DNA of 64,000 nucleotides from the NCBI GenBank assembly GCA_913009235.1, contig CAJVXS010000002.1:150719-214718 (forward strand), written 5' to 3'. Under the pieces are notes generated by a model, which had not been told where the DNA came from, made no database searches, and saw only the letters and a program-made list of their open reading frames with translations. Shown here piece after piece: positions 1 to 10,478 of the stretch (position 1 is the first letter of the stretch; each line of letters opens with the position of its first letter). This DNA comes from an uncultured Methylophilaceae bacterium (GTDB lineage: Bacteria; Pseudomonadota; Gammaproteobacteria; Burkholderiales; Methylophilaceae). The translations under genes were made by a program, and so were the position numbers.

Positions 1-634
1 GTAATACCTTGCTACCTTGTGATGATAGCTCTAACATTTCTTCAAACGTAATTTTGTCTAAACGGCGCGCTTTTGGCACAATACGAGGGTCGGTTGTATA
101 GACACCATCCACATCGGTATAAATTTGGCACTCATCGGCCTCTAATGCAGCAGCTAGTGCAACACCAGTCGTATCTGAGCCACCACGGCCTAGTGTTGTG
201 ATATTACCGTCTTCATCACAGCCTTGGAACCCCGCAACGATGACCACATAACCATCTTCCAAATCCTTTTTTATGGTTTGGCCATCAATATCAAGAATGC
301 GCGCCTTACCATTGGATGCGTCAGTTAATATTTTGATTTGTGAACCCGTATAGCTTTTTGCTTTTAAGCCGAGCTCTTGCAATGCCAACGCTGTCATGCC
401 AATGGTCACCTGTTCGCCAGTAGAAATAATGACATCTAACTCTCTTGGGTCTGGGTTATGTGTGATTTCATTGGCTAATTTAATCAAACGGTTCGTTTCG
501 CCAGACATGGCTGAAACGACGACGACAATTTGATGTCCTTGTTTTTTAAAGCGCCCAACTCTGCTTGCCAGACTTTTAATGCATTCTGGGGTTGCAACAG
601 AAGTGCCACCGAATTTTTGTACAATTAATGCCAT
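1..634 (-). CDS. lysC: Aspartokinase, C-terminal part outside window
   Basis: Aspartate kinase phosphorylates L-aspartate, the first step toward lysine, threonine and methionine (and diaminopimelate for the cell wall). The N-terminal 211 residues are present, starting at an ATG at 634-632 with MALIVQKFGGTS; the KFGGTS motif of amino-acid kinases lies at residues 7-12. A GRGGSDTT nucleotide-binding motif follows near residue 150. The regulatory ACT domains lie beyond the left edge. It is the next gene after alaS on the same strand, with a gap of about 45 bases. The assignment rests on family motifs and is firm. Confidence 0.95.
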   Translation of the reverse strand, partial: MALIVQKFGGTSVATPECIKSLASRVGRFKKQGHQIVVVVSAMSGETNRLIKLANEITHNPDPRELDVIISTGEQVTIGMTALALQELGLKAKSYTGSQIKILTDASNGKARILDIDGQTIKKDLEDGYVVIVAGFQGCDEDGNITTLGRGGSDTTGVALAAALEADECQIYTDVDGVYTTDPRIVPKARRLDKITFEEMLELSSQGSKVL

Positions 635-679
635 AGTTTAGTTCTTAATAATTAATGCTTCAATAATAATTACGGGCAG

Positions 680-3313
680 TTAAATTTTTTCTTTTACCCA
701 CGCTTGAACACTCGCTAGTGCTTGCGGAAGTCGACTAGCATCCGTGCCGCCCGCCATGGCCATATCTGGCTTGCCACCACCTTTACCACCAACTTGTTTC
801 GCCACATGGTTCACTAGGTCACCCGCTTTGAATTTTGGAATAACATCTTTGGTTACGCCAGCAGCAATGCTGACTTTTTCACCATTAACCGCTGCTAATA
901 CAATGGCTGCAGATGTTAACTTATCTTTTAGCTTATCCATTGTCTCACGTAGTGTATTGGCATCAGCGCCTTCTAATGTAGCAGCGAGAACCTTAATGCC
1001 GCTAATATCGATGGCTTGTGTGGCTAAATCATCGCCTTGTGATGAAGCGAGCTTGCCTTTGGCTGTTGAAAGATCATGCTCTAGTTTTTTGACTTGATTT
1101 AGTAAGCCAGCAATTCTTGTTGGCACTTCTGCGGGCAGCACTTTCAATGTGCCAGCAACGCCACCTAGTGTTGCTTCCATGTCTTGCATATAGCTGAGCG
1201 CATTAGCCGCCGTTACGGCTTCGACACGGCGCACACTGGCGGCAATACCACCTTCTGCTACAATCGTGAATAAACCAATGTCTCCGGTGCGTTTCACATG
1301 GGTACCACCACAAAGCTCACAAGATGAGCCAATGTTTAATACGCGCACTTCGGCGCCATACTTTTCACCAAATAGCATGAGGGCGCCAGTTTCTTTTGCT
1401 GCGTCAATATCCATCATGCGTGATTGGGTTTCTAGGTTGGCAAATATTTCTGCGTTCACAATTGACTCAACCTGGCAAATTTCTTCGTTGGTCATCGGTG
1501 CGTTATGTAGAAAATCAAAGCGCGTTTTATCAGCATCAACCAAGCTGCCTTTTTGTTGCACGTGGTCGCCTAGTACTTTACGTAATGCTTTATGCATTAA
1601 ATGCGTCGCTGAGTGATTGCGCATGGTTGCGGTACGTGCTTGTAAATTCACTTGTGCGGTAATGCTTTCGCCGACAGATAGTGTGCCAGTTGTTAACGCG
1701 CCATGATGGCCGAAGACGGTAGCCTGGACTTTCTGTGTGCCCTCTACATCAAACAGACTATTGCTACCTTTAAGTTGACCTATATCACCTACTTGACCAC
1801 CAGACTCGGCGTAGAAAGGTGTGTTGTCTAGAATGACAACGCCTTTCTCACCCGCTGATAATTGATCAACCGCTGTACCGTCTATATATAACGCGGTAAT
1901 TTTCCCGCTGGTTTCTAGCTGCCCATACCCATAGAATGTGGTGGCAACCCCATCGTATTCCAAATTAGTGGCTATTTTAAACTTGCCTGCTGCACGTGCT
2001 TGGTCTTTTTGACGTGCCATGGCAGTATCAAAGCCAGTCGTATCGACAGTGACGTCACGTTCGCGACAGATGTCAGCGGTTAGGTCTAGTGGGAAGCCAT
2101 AAGTGTCATGTAATTTAAATGCAGTTTCACCATTGAATTGGTCTTTAGTATTTTTCAATTCAGTTTCTAGAATCGTCATGCCATTTTCAATGGTCTCGAA
2201 GAAACGTTCTTCCTCTTGCTTAAGTGAGGTATGAATGCGCTTTTGTTCAGTCACCAGCTCTGGATAAGCTTCGCCCATTTCATCAACTAAGTCTTGTAGC
2301 ATTTGGTTGAAAAATGCTTTACGCACACCTAGTTTATAACCATGACGCACTGCACGACGAATAATGCGGCGTAACACATAGCCGCGACCTTCGTTACCAG
2401 GAATCACGCCATCAGCAATTAAAAAGGAACATGCGCGAATATGGTCGGCAAGCACTTTAAGGCTGGGATTTTTTAAGTCTCTTGTTTTGGTTTCACGTGC
2501 TGCCGCTGCAATGAGATTGGTAAATAAATCAATCTCATAATTAGTATGCACACCTTGCAGAATGGCTGAAATACGCTCTAAGCCCATGCCAGTATCAACA
2601 CTAGGTTTTGGCAGCAGCAACATGGTGCCAGTTTCATCGCGGTTATACTGCATGAAGACGTTATTCCAAATCTCGATAAAGCGATCACCGTCTTCATCTG
2701 GGCTCCCAGGCTGCCCACCTGGAATGTGCGAGCCATGGTCATAAAAGATTTCAGAGCATGGACCACAAGGGCCAGTATCGCCCATCATCCAGAAGTTATC
2801 CGAGGCGTAAGGCACACCTTTGTTGTCGCCAATGCGGATAATTTTGTCTGCAGGCAAGCCGATGTCTTTAGCCCAAATGTCATAAGCTTCATCATCGTCT
2901 TTGTAGACGGTGACCAGCAACTTGTCTGTTGGTAGTTGATAGACTTCTGTTAGTAGTTCCCAAGCGAACTTGATGGCATCTTGCTTAAAGTAATCACCAA
3001 AGCTAAAGTTACCTAACATTTCAAAGAAAGTGTGGTGACGGGCTGTGTAGCCGACATTCTCTAAATCATTATGTTTGCCGCCAGCGCGTACGCATTTTTG
3101 GCTAGAAGTCGCACGGGTATAGGCGCGTTTATCAAAGCCTAGAAACACATCTTTAAACTGATTCATACCTGCATTGGTAAAGAGCAGGGTAGGATCTTCG
3201 TGCGGGACTAATGAAGCAGACGCAACAGCGGTATGGCCTTTAGACACATAAAAGTCTAGAAAGGCTTTTCTAATCTCATTGCTGCTTGGATTGTTGCTTA
3301 ATTTAATTGTCAT
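680..3313 (-). CDS. alaS: Alanyl-tRNA synthetase
   Basis: Class II synthetase that charges tRNA-Ala and clears mischarged Ser/Gly-tRNA-Ala in the cytoplasm. At 877 residues it is full length for the family. The N-terminal catalytic domain is followed by the editing domain, where an HSATH zinc-site motif (HxxxH) and the later CGGTH motif are both visible. The C-terminal DHHA1 region is glycine rich ([15 protein letters not shown]). Its start overlaps the end of recX by 4 bases, so recA, recX, alaS and lysC are likely co-transcribed. This recA-recX-alaS order is common in proteobacteria. Confidence 0.98.
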   Translation of the reverse strand: MTIKLSNNPSSNEIRKAFLDFYVSKGHTAVASASLVPHEDPTLLFTNAGMNQFKDVFLGFDKRAYTRATSSQKCVRAGGKHNDLENVGYTARHHTFFEMLGNFSFGDYFKQDAIKFAWELLTEVYQLPTDKLLVTVYKDDDEAYDIWAKDIGLPADKIIRIGDNKGVPYASDNFWMMGDTGPCGPCSEIFYDHGSHIPGGQPGSPDEDGDRFIEIWNNVFMQYNRDETGTMLLLPKPSVDTGMGLERISAILQGVHTNYEIDLFTNLIAAAARETKTRDLKNPSLKVLADHIRACSFLIADGVIPGNEGRGYVLRRIIRRAVRHGYKLGVRKAFFNQMLQDLVDEMGEAYPELVTEQKRIHTSLKQEEERFFETIENGMTILETELKNTKDQFNGETAFKLHDTYGFPLDLTADICRERDVTVDTTGFDTAMARQKDQARAAGKFKIATNLEYDGVATTFYGYGQLETSGKITALYIDGTAVDQLSAGEKGVVILDNTPFYAESGGQVGDIGQLKGSNSLFDVEGTQKVQATVFGHHGALTTGTLSVGESITAQVNLQARTATMRNHSATHLMHKALRKVLGDHVQQKGSLVDADKTRFDFLHNAPMTNEEICQVESIVNAEIFANLETQSRMMDIDAAKETGALMLFGEKYGAEVRVLNIGSSCELCGGTHVKRTGDIGLFTIVAEGGIAASVRRVEAVTAANALSYMQDMEATLGGVAGTLKVLPAEVPTRIAGLLNQVKKLEHDLSTAKGKLASSQGDDLATQAIDISGIKVLAATLEGADANTLRETMDKLKDKLTSAAIVLAAVNGEKVSIAAGVTKDVIPKFKAGDLVNHVAKQVGGKGGGKPDMAMAGGTDASRLPQALASVQAWVKEKI

Positions 3314-3789
3314 GGTGTTTCATCGTTATCGTCTTCTGCTGCTTTTAATGCTGCTTTAATCGTATCAAAACTAAAACCGCGGCTCTGTAAGAATCGTGCT
3401 TGTTTTGCCCATTCATTACGATCGCTGGCTGGCTGGTTGTATTTTTTACGCCAGACTTCCGTCGCATTTTCCAATTCATTTTCTTTTACATCTGAGACTG
3501 CTTCAGCGATTAACTCGTCTGATATGCCTTTTTCTCTTAATTCATTCGCTATTTTTGCGCCACCAAATTTCACTTTTCTGATGCGAACAAGTTGTTCCGT
3601 GAATCGGACATCTGATAGCCATCCTCGCTCTTTAAACTCAGAGATTAAGGCTGGAATATCATCGGCTTCGTCAGTGTAGGCTTGAAGCTTATTGGCTAGT
3701 TCGTATGCTGAGTATTCACGTTTACCTAAATATTCTAGTGCACGCTGACGCAACGATTTTTCTTGACCGTGTTTCAGATTACGCGTCAT
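3310..3789 (-). CDS. recX: RecA regulatory protein RecX
   Basis: Small helical-repeat protein that binds RecA filaments and limits their extension. The protein is 159 residues from the ATG at 3789, which overlaps the recA stop by 11 bases; a TTG at 3807 would add six residues and overlap recA by 29. Typical RecX three-helix repeats are seen, with [16 protein letters not shown] near the N-terminus and [17 protein letters not shown] near the C-terminus. The overlap with recA suggests translational coupling, which would keep RecX output tied to its target. Confidence 0.93.
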   Translation of the reverse strand: MTRNLKHGQEKSLRQRALEYLGKREYSAYELANKLQAYTDEADDIPALISEFKERGWLSDVRFTEQLVRIRKVKFGGAKIANELREKGISDELIAEAVSDVKENELENATEVWRKKYNQPASDRNEWAKQARFLQSRGFSFDTIKAALKAAEDDNDETP

Positions 3790-4810
3790 CCTCTTCGCGA
3801 GGTGCAATCATGTCATCAAGCAATACGGTCGAGTTAGCGCGAATTTTCGCATCAATTTCTACGGCAATGGCGGGGTTCTCTTTTAAGAATTGACGAGAGT
3901 TGTCCTTGCCTTGGCCAATTTTTTCGCCATTGTAGCTATACCAAGAGCCTGATTTTTCTACAATTTTAAGGTCGACGCCTAGCTCAATCATTTCACCTTC
4001 AAGTGAAATGCCTTCGCCGTAAAGGATGTCGAATTCAGCCTTCTTAAATGGTGGCGCCACTTTGTTCTTAATGATTTTGACGCGTGTTTCAGCACCAACC
4101 ACTTCATCACCATGTTTAATCGCGCCAGTACGGCGGATATCTAAACGAACTGATGAGTAGAATTTCAATGCATTGCCGCCAGTTGTGGTTTCTGGGTTAC
4201 CAAACATCACGCCAATTTTCATGCGGATTTGGTTAATAAAGATCACTAGTGTGTTCGTGCGTTTGATATTGCCAGTCAGCTTACGTAACGCCTGGCTCAT
4301 CAAACGTGCTTGCAAGCCCATGTGTGAATCACCCATATCACCTTCAATCTCTGCACGTGGTGTTAACGCCGCGACGGAATCGATCACGACAATATCGACA
4401 GAGCCGGAGCGGACTAGCATATCCACAATCTCTAATGCTTGCTCGCCAGTATCAGGCTGAGAGATTAGCAAGTCAGGTACGTTAACGCCTAGCTTTGCTG
4501 CATATTGTGGATCTAGCGCATGCTCCGCATCAATAAAGGCTGCTGTGCCGCCAGATTTTTGCATCTGTGCAATCACGGAAAGCGTTAATGTCGTTTTACC
4601 TGATGCCTCAGGACCATAGATTTCAACAACACGGCCGCGCGGCAAGCCTCCTATGCCAAGCGCAATATCTAAGCCTAAAGAGCCTGTTGATACGGACTCA
4701 ATGTCTGTTACAACGTCCTTATCACCCATTCGCATAATAGAGCCTTTACCAAACTGTTTATCAATTTGAGATAGGGCTGCTGCTAATGCTTTGCTTTTGT
4801 TGTCATCCAT
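3779..4810 (-). CDS. recA: Recombinase RecA
   Basis: ATP-dependent strand-exchange protein and SOS co-protease. The start chosen is the ATG at 4810 ([15 protein letters not shown], the usual betaproteobacterial N-terminus), giving 343 residues; an upstream ATG at 4837 is in frame but adds an atypical leader. The Walker A motif GPEASGKTT is at residues 66-74, and the C-terminus is acidic (PREEDDA) as expected. An AAAGG element lies about ten bases before the chosen start. No convincing LexA operator was found upstream, although a near match is noted under rejected items. Confidence 0.98.
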   Translation of the reverse strand: MDDNKSKALAAALSQIDKQFGKGSIMRMGDKDVVTDIESVSTGSLGLDIALGIGGLPRGRVVEIYGPEASGKTTLTLSVIAQMQKSGGTAAFIDAEHALDPQYAAKLGVNVPDLLISQPDTGEQALEIVDMLVRSGSVDIVVIDSVAALTPRAEIEGDMGDSHMGLQARLMSQALRKLTGNIKRTNTLVIFINQIRMKIGVMFGNPETTTGGNALKFYSSVRLDIRRTGAIKHGDEVVGAETRVKIIKNKVAPPFKKAEFDILYGEGISLEGEMIELGVDLKIVEKSGSWYSYNGEKIGQGKDNSRQFLKENPAIAVEIDAKIRANSTVLLDDMIAPREEDDA

Positions 4811-4966
4811 GTTGTTTTTACCTTTAATATGAGCCACTTTAATTAACTTGTAATTATTTCACAGTTTGTCTTATAAGGTAAGCGTTAAGGTGATGTGTTA
4901 GTGTGCTGGACAGCGACAAAAACACAGTGTAACGATGTGCATGATGACTCGTTGTTTGCTAGCATG

Positions 4967-5470
4967 TTAAATTAAGTGCACTAGACTCATCAGTCCGTTA
5001 ATCAGCTGAGTAACCGACTGATGGCGAACTGTTTTGCGGTCACCTTCAAACTGTTTTTCCTCTGTAATTAACTGTCCATTTTTGATTGAGTAAGCGAAAC
5101 AAACGGTCCCGACGGGCTTGTTGGCAGAGCCGCCAGATGGGCCCGCAATACCGGTAATGCTTCCCGCAATATCCGCATTGCTATTGTTGAGCGCCCCGAT
5201 GACCATTGCCTGTGCAGTTTCTTCGCTTACAGCGCCATATTGGGTTAATATTTTTTTCGAAACGTTTAACATTTCATGTTTTGCTGCATTACTATAAGTG
5301 ATAAAACCTCTATCAAACCAAGCCGAACTACCTGCCACATCGGTAATGGCTGCTGAGGCTAAACCACCAGTACAGGATTCCGCTAGTGCCATCGTAAAGC
5401 TCTTGTCCTTGAGTAGCAGACCTAGCTGGGAGCTAAGTTTTGTGAGGTCGTGCGTTATGAGAGTATCCAT
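4967..5470 (-). CDS. pncC: Nicotinamide-nucleotide amidase (CinA C-terminal type)
   Basis: Deamidates nicotinamide mononucleotide to nicotinate mononucleotide, recycling the by-product of NAD-dependent DNA ligase. The 167-residue protein is the stand-alone CinA C-terminal domain, with the signatures LAESCTGGLAS near residue 30, GFITYSNAAK, and SITGIAGPSGG with KPVGTVCFA. It lacks the N-terminal molybdopterin-like domain of full CinA. It overlaps the end of pgpA by 16 bases, forming a thiL-pgpA-pncC unit that is common in betaproteobacteria. Confidence 0.95.
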   Translation of the reverse strand: MDTLITHDLTKLSSQLGLLLKDKSFTMALAESCTGGLASAAITDVAGSSAWFDRGFITYSNAAKHEMLNVSKKILTQYGAVSEETAQAMVIGALNNSNADIAGSITGIAGPSGGSANKPVGTVCFAYSIKNGQLITEEKQFEGDRKTVRHQSVTQLINGLMSLVHLI

Positions 5471-5937
5471 AATAAACCTTTCAAGCTAATCATGGCGTAG
5501 ATGGCAGCGAGAATGTCATCAAACATCACGCCAAGTCCTCCTTTGAGTTTTGCATCACATTGGCGAATGGGAAATGGTTTCCATATATCAAATAGTCTAA
5601 ACAAACAAAAAGCAACTAGCCACCACGGCCATTGGTTTGGTGTAATCGTTAGCACTAACATCATCGCGACGATTTCATCCCAAACAATGCTGCCATGATC
5701 ACTAACACCTAACGCTTTCCCAGCGATATCGCAAAAGTAAACGCCAGCAATAAACAGACCAGCAATAATGGCCAGCTGTACGGTTATACTGTAACCCGCT
5801 ATTAAGTAAAAAAGTGGGAGGCCAGCAATGGTGCCAAACGTACCCGGTGCTTTTGGCGGAAGGCCACTACCAAAACCCAATGCTAAAAAGTGGGCTGGGT
5901 GTGCGAGTAAGAATTTAAAATCGGGTTGTTTAATCAT
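5455..5937 (-). CDS. pgpA: Phosphatidylglycerophosphatase A
   Basis: Inner-membrane phosphatase converting phosphatidylglycerophosphate to phosphatidylglycerol. The ATG at 5937 (MIKQPDFKFLL) overlaps the thiL stop by 8 bases and gives 160 residues; an upstream in-frame start at 5958 would add seven. The family motif GFGSGLPPKAPGTFGT lies near residues 22-37, followed by several hydrophobic segments. DEIVAM and a FDDILAA segment are also typical of PgpA. It sits in the thiL-pgpA-pncC unit. Confidence 0.95.
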   Translation of the reverse strand: MIKQPDFKFLLAHPAHFLALGFGSGLPPKAPGTFGTIAGLPLFYLIAGYSITVQLAIIAGLFIAGVYFCDIAGKALGVSDHGSIVWDEIVAMMLVLTITPNQWPWWLVAFCLFRLFDIWKPFPIRQCDAKLKGGLGVMFDDILAAIYAMISLKGLLWILS

Positions 5938-6898
5938 ACTTGTACGCAAAATGCTCATAGCCTAATTGTGAAATATTGAGTGCCTTGTTATTAAGTGTCA
6001 CGGTTAGCTTCCCTGTTGTATCGGTTCCACCAATACGTGTGAGGTTAAGGTGGAGCTTCTTTCCTAAGGCTAAAATTGCTTTTCGTTGTTGTTGAGCAGC
6101 TGTAAAACATAGCTCGTAATCATCGCCGCCAGCTAATATAGCTTGTTGGATATTGGATTTTTGGCTATGTGCTTTTATTGTATCTAGGCATGGAATTTTT
6201 TCTAATTGCAATGCTGCCCCTATAGCACCGGATGCTTTTAGGATGTGGCTCAAGTCAGCTAGTAGACCATCAGAAATATCAATACAGCTACTTGCAATAT
6301 CACGTAAAGCCAACCCTAGTGAAACACGCGGTTGAGGCTGGTTTAAAGCGTATAAACAAAGATCTCGTGTTTCGTCATCTAAGGTCACTTTTTCTTGTAA
6401 GTACGCTAACCCTAAAGCGGCATGGCCAACTGGACCGCTGACCCAAATGTCATCACCTACTTTTGCATTACTACGAGTAATTGCTTTACCAGTAGGGGTT
6501 TCACCCATAATAGTCACGCCAATATTAAGTGGGCCCCGAGTTGTGTCGCCACCAATTAAATCAACTTCGAATTGGTTGGCACAAGCAAAAAACCCACTTG
6601 AGAAAGCTGATAGCCAGGCATGATGAACTTCTGGCAATGCAACGGAAAGTGTTGCCCACTTTGGGTTTGCACCCATCGCGGCCATGTCGGAAATGTTGAC
6701 AGCTAGTGATTTCCAGCCGATGTCATAAGGCGCAGCTTCTTGAAGGAAGTGAGTGCCAACGACCGACATGTCAGTTGATATTGCTAACTGATGATTAGCT
6801 GAGGCTTGAATGAGCGCAGCATCATCGCCAATGCCCAAGTCAGTATTTTTAGGTGCCCGTATAAAGTATTGCTTAATCAGACTAAATTCAGTGGACAT
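5930..6898 (-). CDS. thiL: Thiamine-monophosphate kinase
   Basis: Phosphorylates thiamine monophosphate to the active cofactor thiamine diphosphate. The 322-residue protein shows the ThiL/PurM-like fold signatures: GIGDDAALI near residue 22, a second metal-binding stretch with NISDMAAMGA, GGDTTRG near residue 117 and ISDGLLADL further on. It heads the thiL-pgpA-pncC run. In many relatives nusB and ribH lie immediately upstream, but here ribH-nusB sit about 42 kb away, so that cluster has been split. Confidence 0.95.
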   Translation of the reverse strand: MSTEFSLIKQYFIRAPKNTDLGIGDDAALIQASANHQLAISTDMSVVGTHFLQEAAPYDIGWKSLAVNISDMAAMGANPKWATLSVALPEVHHAWLSAFSSGFFACANQFEVDLIGGDTTRGPLNIGVTIMGETPTGKAITRSNAKVGDDIWVSGPVGHAALGLAYLQEKVTLDDETRDLCLYALNQPQPRVSLGLALRDIASSCIDISDGLLADLSHILKASGAIGAALQLEKIPCLDTIKAHSQKSNIQQAILAGGDDYELCFTAAQQQRKAILALGKKLHLNLTRIGGTDTTGKLTVTLNNKALNISQLGYEHFAYKYD

Positions 6899-7020
6899 AG
6901 TGCTTTATAAAGTGTGGCGTTAACTTGTTTAAGATGGTGAAGCACAATAATACACCAGTAGTATCTTCTGGCCAGTCATAAAGGCCAGTATTGCGGGTTA
7001 AATAAGCCGACATGGTTTTG

Positions 7021-7596
7021 CTATTTTTTCTTAGGCCGAAATGTTTTGACTAGGGCTTCGTTCGTTTCAATAAATGGAGCGCCAATTAAATCCAAGCAAT
7101 AAGGCACTGCGGAAAAGATTCCGTGTACCTTGGTATTACCAGCATCGTCTTTCAAGCCTTCTAGTGTTTGTGCAATCGCTTTCGGTTGACCAGGTAAATT
7201 GATGATTAAGCATTGCTGTCGAATCACAGCGACTTGGCGGGACAAAATGGCTGTGGGAACAAAGCTCAGGCTAATCTGACGCATTTGCTCACCAAAGCCA
7301 GGCATTACCTTGTCACTAACTGCTAGCGTGGCTTCTGGTGTGACGTCTCGTAATGCAGGACCTGTGCCGCCAGTTGTTAGTATTAAGTGGCAATCTTCAT
7401 TATCTGCTAAATCGATGAGTGTTGTTTCTATTGCGGTTTGCTCATCAGAGATTAAGCGTCTTTCTAATGTGAAGCGGGAGATTAATGCCTTGGTTAGCCA
7501 TGCTTCCAAACTTGGAATGCCGAGGTCTTCATAAACGCCTTTCGAAGCACGGTCGCTAATGGAAACTAATCCAATTTTAATTATTTTGTCTTGCAT
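7021..7596 (-). CDS. mog: Molybdopterin adenylyltransferase
   Basis: Adenylylates molybdopterin before molybdenum insertion. The 191-residue length and the LTTGGTG and RDVTPEA motifs match Mog rather than the shorter MoaB type. A conserved NLPGQPKAI segment appears in the second half, and the end is the basic FRPKKK. It stands between thiL and a divergent PDZ protein gene, with about 70 bases between the divergent starts. It is relevant to the molybdopterin oxidoreductase encoded at 40.7 kb. Confidence 0.92.
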   Translation of the reverse strand: MQDKIIKIGLVSISDRASKGVYEDLGIPSLEAWLTKALISRFTLERRLISDEQTAIETTLIDLADNEDCHLILTTGGTGPALRDVTPEATLAVSDKVMPGFGEQMRQISLSFVPTAILSRQVAVIRQQCLIINLPGQPKAIAQTLEGLKDDAGNTKVHGIFSAVPYCLDLIGAPFIETNEALVKTFRPKKK

Positions 7597-7669
7597 ATGA
7601 ATTGTTTGTTTAATATTGTGTCAATGAGATTACTAGATTATAACGATAAACTTTCAAGGGCTTGGAACT

Positions 7670-8407
7670 ATGATGAAAAAAATGCTGGGTGTGGCTTTGT
7701 TTGTTTTGTGCATTCAAACAGCACAAGCGACTGAAAATTTATACGAGCAACATTATAAAGCGCAAAACAGTGGCAATCTAAAGTCCATGCAAGCCAGCCC
7801 TGAGACTAAGATGTATGTCAGCAATCACTCAGATGAAGACAATATTAGCATGTTAGAAACGGGCTATGACATGATAGGTAGCAGCGGCTTCGAAGCAGGC
7901 AGCATTGCACCAGACTTGGCATTAACACATGCAAAGTCGATTAAAGCCGATGTTGTATTGGTTTACAGTAAATATGCTTCAAAAAAATCAGCACTTTCAA
8001 AGCTGGTAATGATTAAAGAAGCGGCAAAGACAATGGGTGAAGTTAATCCTGAAGTAATGGAAGATGAAGAAGCCTACCAATACTATGCAAGCTATTGGGC
8101 GAAACTGCCCATGCCATTGCTTGGCTTACATGTGATTAAGTTGAAACATAAAGAAAAAAATAGTGACACGGTTGTTGCCGATGAAGGACTGAAGGTATTA
8201 GCCGTCATCAAGGGTTCTCCAGCTTTTAACGCAGGTTTGAAACGAGGTGATACGTTATTGAGTTTGGGCGGTGTTGCCTTGCAACAGCCTCAAGTGTTTC
8301 CGCAGGTGGTTAGACAGTATCAGGGTGAAAGCGTCAGTATTATTTATGAGAGAAATGGACAGTCTTCACAAGCACAAACAACGCTCAACGGGGAACCTAG
8401 AGGGTGA
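7670..8407 (+). CDS. Periplasmic PDZ-domain protein
   Basis: A 245-residue exported protein of unknown specific role. A signal peptide is evident at residues 1-20 (cleavage after AQA). A middle region of about 100 residues has no motif I recognise. The C-terminal third is a PDZ domain, with GLKVLAVIKGSPAFNAGL and KRGDTLLSLGG typical of the carboxylate-binding loop and strand. There is no protease domain, so it may be a peptide-binding adaptor. It is convergent with darP, with about 30 bases between the stops and no obvious terminator hairpin. Confidence 0.8.
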   Translation: MMKKMLGVALFVLCIQTAQATENLYEQHYKAQNSGNLKSMQASPETKMYVSNHSDEDNISMLETGYDMIGSSGFEAGSIAPDLALTHAKSIKADVVLVYSKYASKKSALSKLVMIKEAAKTMGEVNPEVMEDEEAYQYYASYWAKLPMPLLGLHVIKLKHKEKNSDTVVADEGLKVLAVIKGSPAFNAGLKRGDTLLSLGGVALQQPQVFPQVVRQYQGESVSIIYERNGQSSQAQTTLNGEPRG

Positions 8408-8439
8408 GTTAAAGGGTTGAAACAAGTGGTACAGCTTAA

Positions 8440-8982
8440 TTAGCCACTGTCATTTTCGTTAATATTTTCTTGACTCTCTGTAATCTCACGAATAAGTTTA
8501 AACAGATCTCTACTGCTTTTGAGTGTTTTATTTGCTGCTTTTTCCTTATTTGCATTACGTATTAATGTGCGCAATTTCTGGATGTCCGCATGTGGGTGCT
8601 TTGTTACAAACTCTTGTAAGGTGTCTGATTGTGAGGTCGCTACCTCATCAATTAAACGATCACGCCAGCGTTCTAATGCATGAAAGCGCGCATTCTCAGC
8701 ATTGTTCTTACCTTCCCAGCCGGCTAACATCTTTTTAATGGGTTCGATGTCGGCGGTGCGCATTAATCGCCCAATATATTGTAGCTGACGTTTTATTGCG
8801 CCATTTGAAGTGAGACGTTTGGCTTCTACTATTGCAGTATACAAATTTTCATCAAGATTCAACTTAATCACTTGGTCTTTTGTTAAGTTGAGTAGTTTTT
8901 TACCTAACATTTGCTGAGCCTCAGCCTCAGCCTTGAGCTGGGTTTTGCTAATATACTCTAAATCGTCGTCTTCGTTTTGCAT
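8440..8982 (-). CDS. darP: Ribosome biogenesis factor DarP (YjgA, DUF615)
   Basis: Associates with late 50S precursors and helps mature the peptidyl-transferase centre. The 180-residue, highly charged helical protein shows DUF615 signatures: SKTQLKAEAEAQQMLGKKL near the start, IKRQLQYIGRLMR in the middle, and a DRLI/ERWRD segment. It is divergent from pmbA with about 105 bases between the starts, the same arrangement found in many proteobacteria, which supports both calls. Confidence 0.93.
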   Translation of the reverse strand: MQNEDDDLEYISKTQLKAEAEAQQMLGKKLLNLTKDQVIKLNLDENLYTAIVEAKRLTSNGAIKRQLQYIGRLMRTADIEPIKKMLAGWEGKNNAENARFHALERWRDRLIDEVATSQSDTLQEFVTKHPHADIQKLRTLIRNANKEKAANKTLKSSRDLFKLIREITESQENINENDSG

Positions 8983-9087
8983 GGATTACGTTCTCTTGTT
9001 TCAGGTTTTCTGTAAGAAAGTGCCGATACGTGGCATATGCGATGTATCATAACATTTTAAGCGATTTACTTTAATGACTGAGGAATA

Positions 9088-10410
9088 ATGAACCAAGATA
9101 CTTTAAAACAAATTAGTGAAGATGCGCTTAATCTTGCTAAGCAAGCAGGCGCATCAGATGCAGCAGTGGATGTGAGTTTTGGTATAGGACAAAGCGTTTC
9201 TGTACGTAAAGGCGAAACTGAGAATATAGAATATAACCGTGATAAAGGCATTTCGATTACGGTTTTTTTTGGGCATAAAAAGGGCTATGCAAGTAGCTCT
9301 GACTTTAGTTCAAAAGCCATTCAAGATACAGTTGAGGCAGCTTGTAATATTGCTAAATTCACCGCGGAAGACACATTTTGCGGCTTGGCAGATGCTGGCC
9401 TTATGGCAAAGGATGTTGTTGATTTAAATTTACATCACCCATGGCACGTTAGTGTTGAAGAGGCGCTGGGAATTGCTAAGCGTTGTGAATCTGCTGCGTT
9501 TAACGTCGATAAAGCGCGTATTAAAAATTCAGAAGGTGCTAGCGTTTCAACGAATGAAGGGTTGTTTGTCTATGCCAATACACATGGTTTTGTTGGTGGT
9601 TATTCAAGCTCTCGACATAGTATTAGTTGCTCTGTGATTGCTGAGCAAGATGGTGCGATGCAGCGTGATTATTGGTACACCAATGCCAGAGATGCCAATG
9701 ATATGCGCTCGGCTGAGTCTGTTGGTAAGCTGGCAGGAGAACGCACAGTACGCCGTTTAGGCGCTAAGCCGATTAAAACAGGCCAATACCCGGTTTTATT
9801 TGAAGCGGCGCTGTCGAGCAGTCTGATCGGTTCGCTAGTAGGTGCAATTTCTGGCGGCAATTTATATCGGAAATCATCTTTTCTTCTTGATAGCCTTGGA
9901 AAGCAAGTCACCTCTTCATTGCTTAATATTGAAGAATTGCCACATATTGAAAAAGGGATTGCAAGTAGTCCATTCGATAATGAAGGTGTTGCCACTCAGC
10001 CACGTATGCTGGTGGAGAATGGTGTGTTGCAAGGTTATATGTTGTCTAGTTACTCAGCAAGAAAGTTAGGGATGAAAACAACAGGCAATGCAGGCGGCGC
10101 GCATAATTTAGTTGTGCAACATACCAAGCAGACGTTTGCCGACTTATTAACCTTGATGGGAACAGGGCTGCTAGTGACGGAGTTGCTAGGACATGGCTTG
10201 AATATGGTGACAGGTGATTATTCACGTGGTGCCGCAGGGTTCTGGGTGGAGAATGGCGTAATTACACACGCGGTAGAAGAAATTACGATTGCAAGCAATA
10301 TCAAGGAGATGCTGAATCAAATTATTGCAATTGGTAATGATGCATTAGTGCCCAGTTCAAAACAAACAGGTTCTATCTTAATTGAACGGATGACGGTGGC
10401 GGCAGGTTAG
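9088..10410 (+). CDS. pmbA: Metalloprotease subunit TldE/PmbA
   Basis: Partner of TldD in a heteromeric metalloprotease that degrades unfolded peptides and matures some modified peptides and antitoxins. The 440-residue length and the C-terminal GNAGGAHNLVV and DYSRGAAGFWVENG signatures match TldE. As in the family, the zinc-site HExxxH of TldD is absent. A good ribosome site (GAGG) lies about seven bases before the ATG. It ends at a strong shared terminator. tldD itself is not in this window. Confidence 0.95.
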   Translation: MNQDTLKQISEDALNLAKQAGASDAAVDVSFGIGQSVSVRKGETENIEYNRDKGISITVFFGHKKGYASSSDFSSKAIQDTVEAACNIAKFTAEDTFCGLADAGLMAKDVVDLNLHHPWHVSVEEALGIAKRCESAAFNVDKARIKNSEGASVSTNEGLFVYANTHGFVGGYSSSRHSISCSVIAEQDGAMQRDYWYTNARDANDMRSAESVGKLAGERTVRRLGAKPIKTGQYPVLFEAALSSSLIGSLVGAISGGNLYRKSSFLLDSLGKQVTSSLLNIEELPHIEKGIASSPFDNEGVATQPRMLVENGVLQGYMLSSYSARKLGMKTTGNAGGAHNLVVQHTKQTFADLLTLMGTGLLVTELLGHGLNMVTGDYSRGAAGFWVENGVITHAVEEITIASNIKEMLNQIIAIGNDALVPSSKQTGSILIERMTVAAG

Positions 10411-10430
10411 TTAGCAGGGTTGTAAGTAAT

Positions 10431-10459
10431 AAAAAAGCCTCTTAAATAGAGGCTTTTTT
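10431..10459. terminator. Bidirectional intrinsic terminator (pmbA / mlaA)
   Basis: A perfect 12-bp inverted repeat (arms 10431-10442 and 10448-10459) with a 5-base TAAAT loop. The A-rich outer arm gives a U tract on either strand. It lies between the convergent ends of pmbA and mlaA and can serve both. Confidence 0.9.
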
Positions 10460-10478
10460 ATGGTTTGCATTTTAGTGA

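Noticed and set aside
4838..4860. Possible LexA operator upstream of recA (ACTGT ... ACAA on the minus strand)
   Set aside because: The half-sites are one base too far apart and the second arm lacks the final CAG, so it does not fit CTGT-N8-ACAG.
6968..6988. CTGGCC/GGCCAG hairpin between thiL and mog
   Set aside because: Only six base pairs with a nine-base loop and no U tract, so not called as a terminator.
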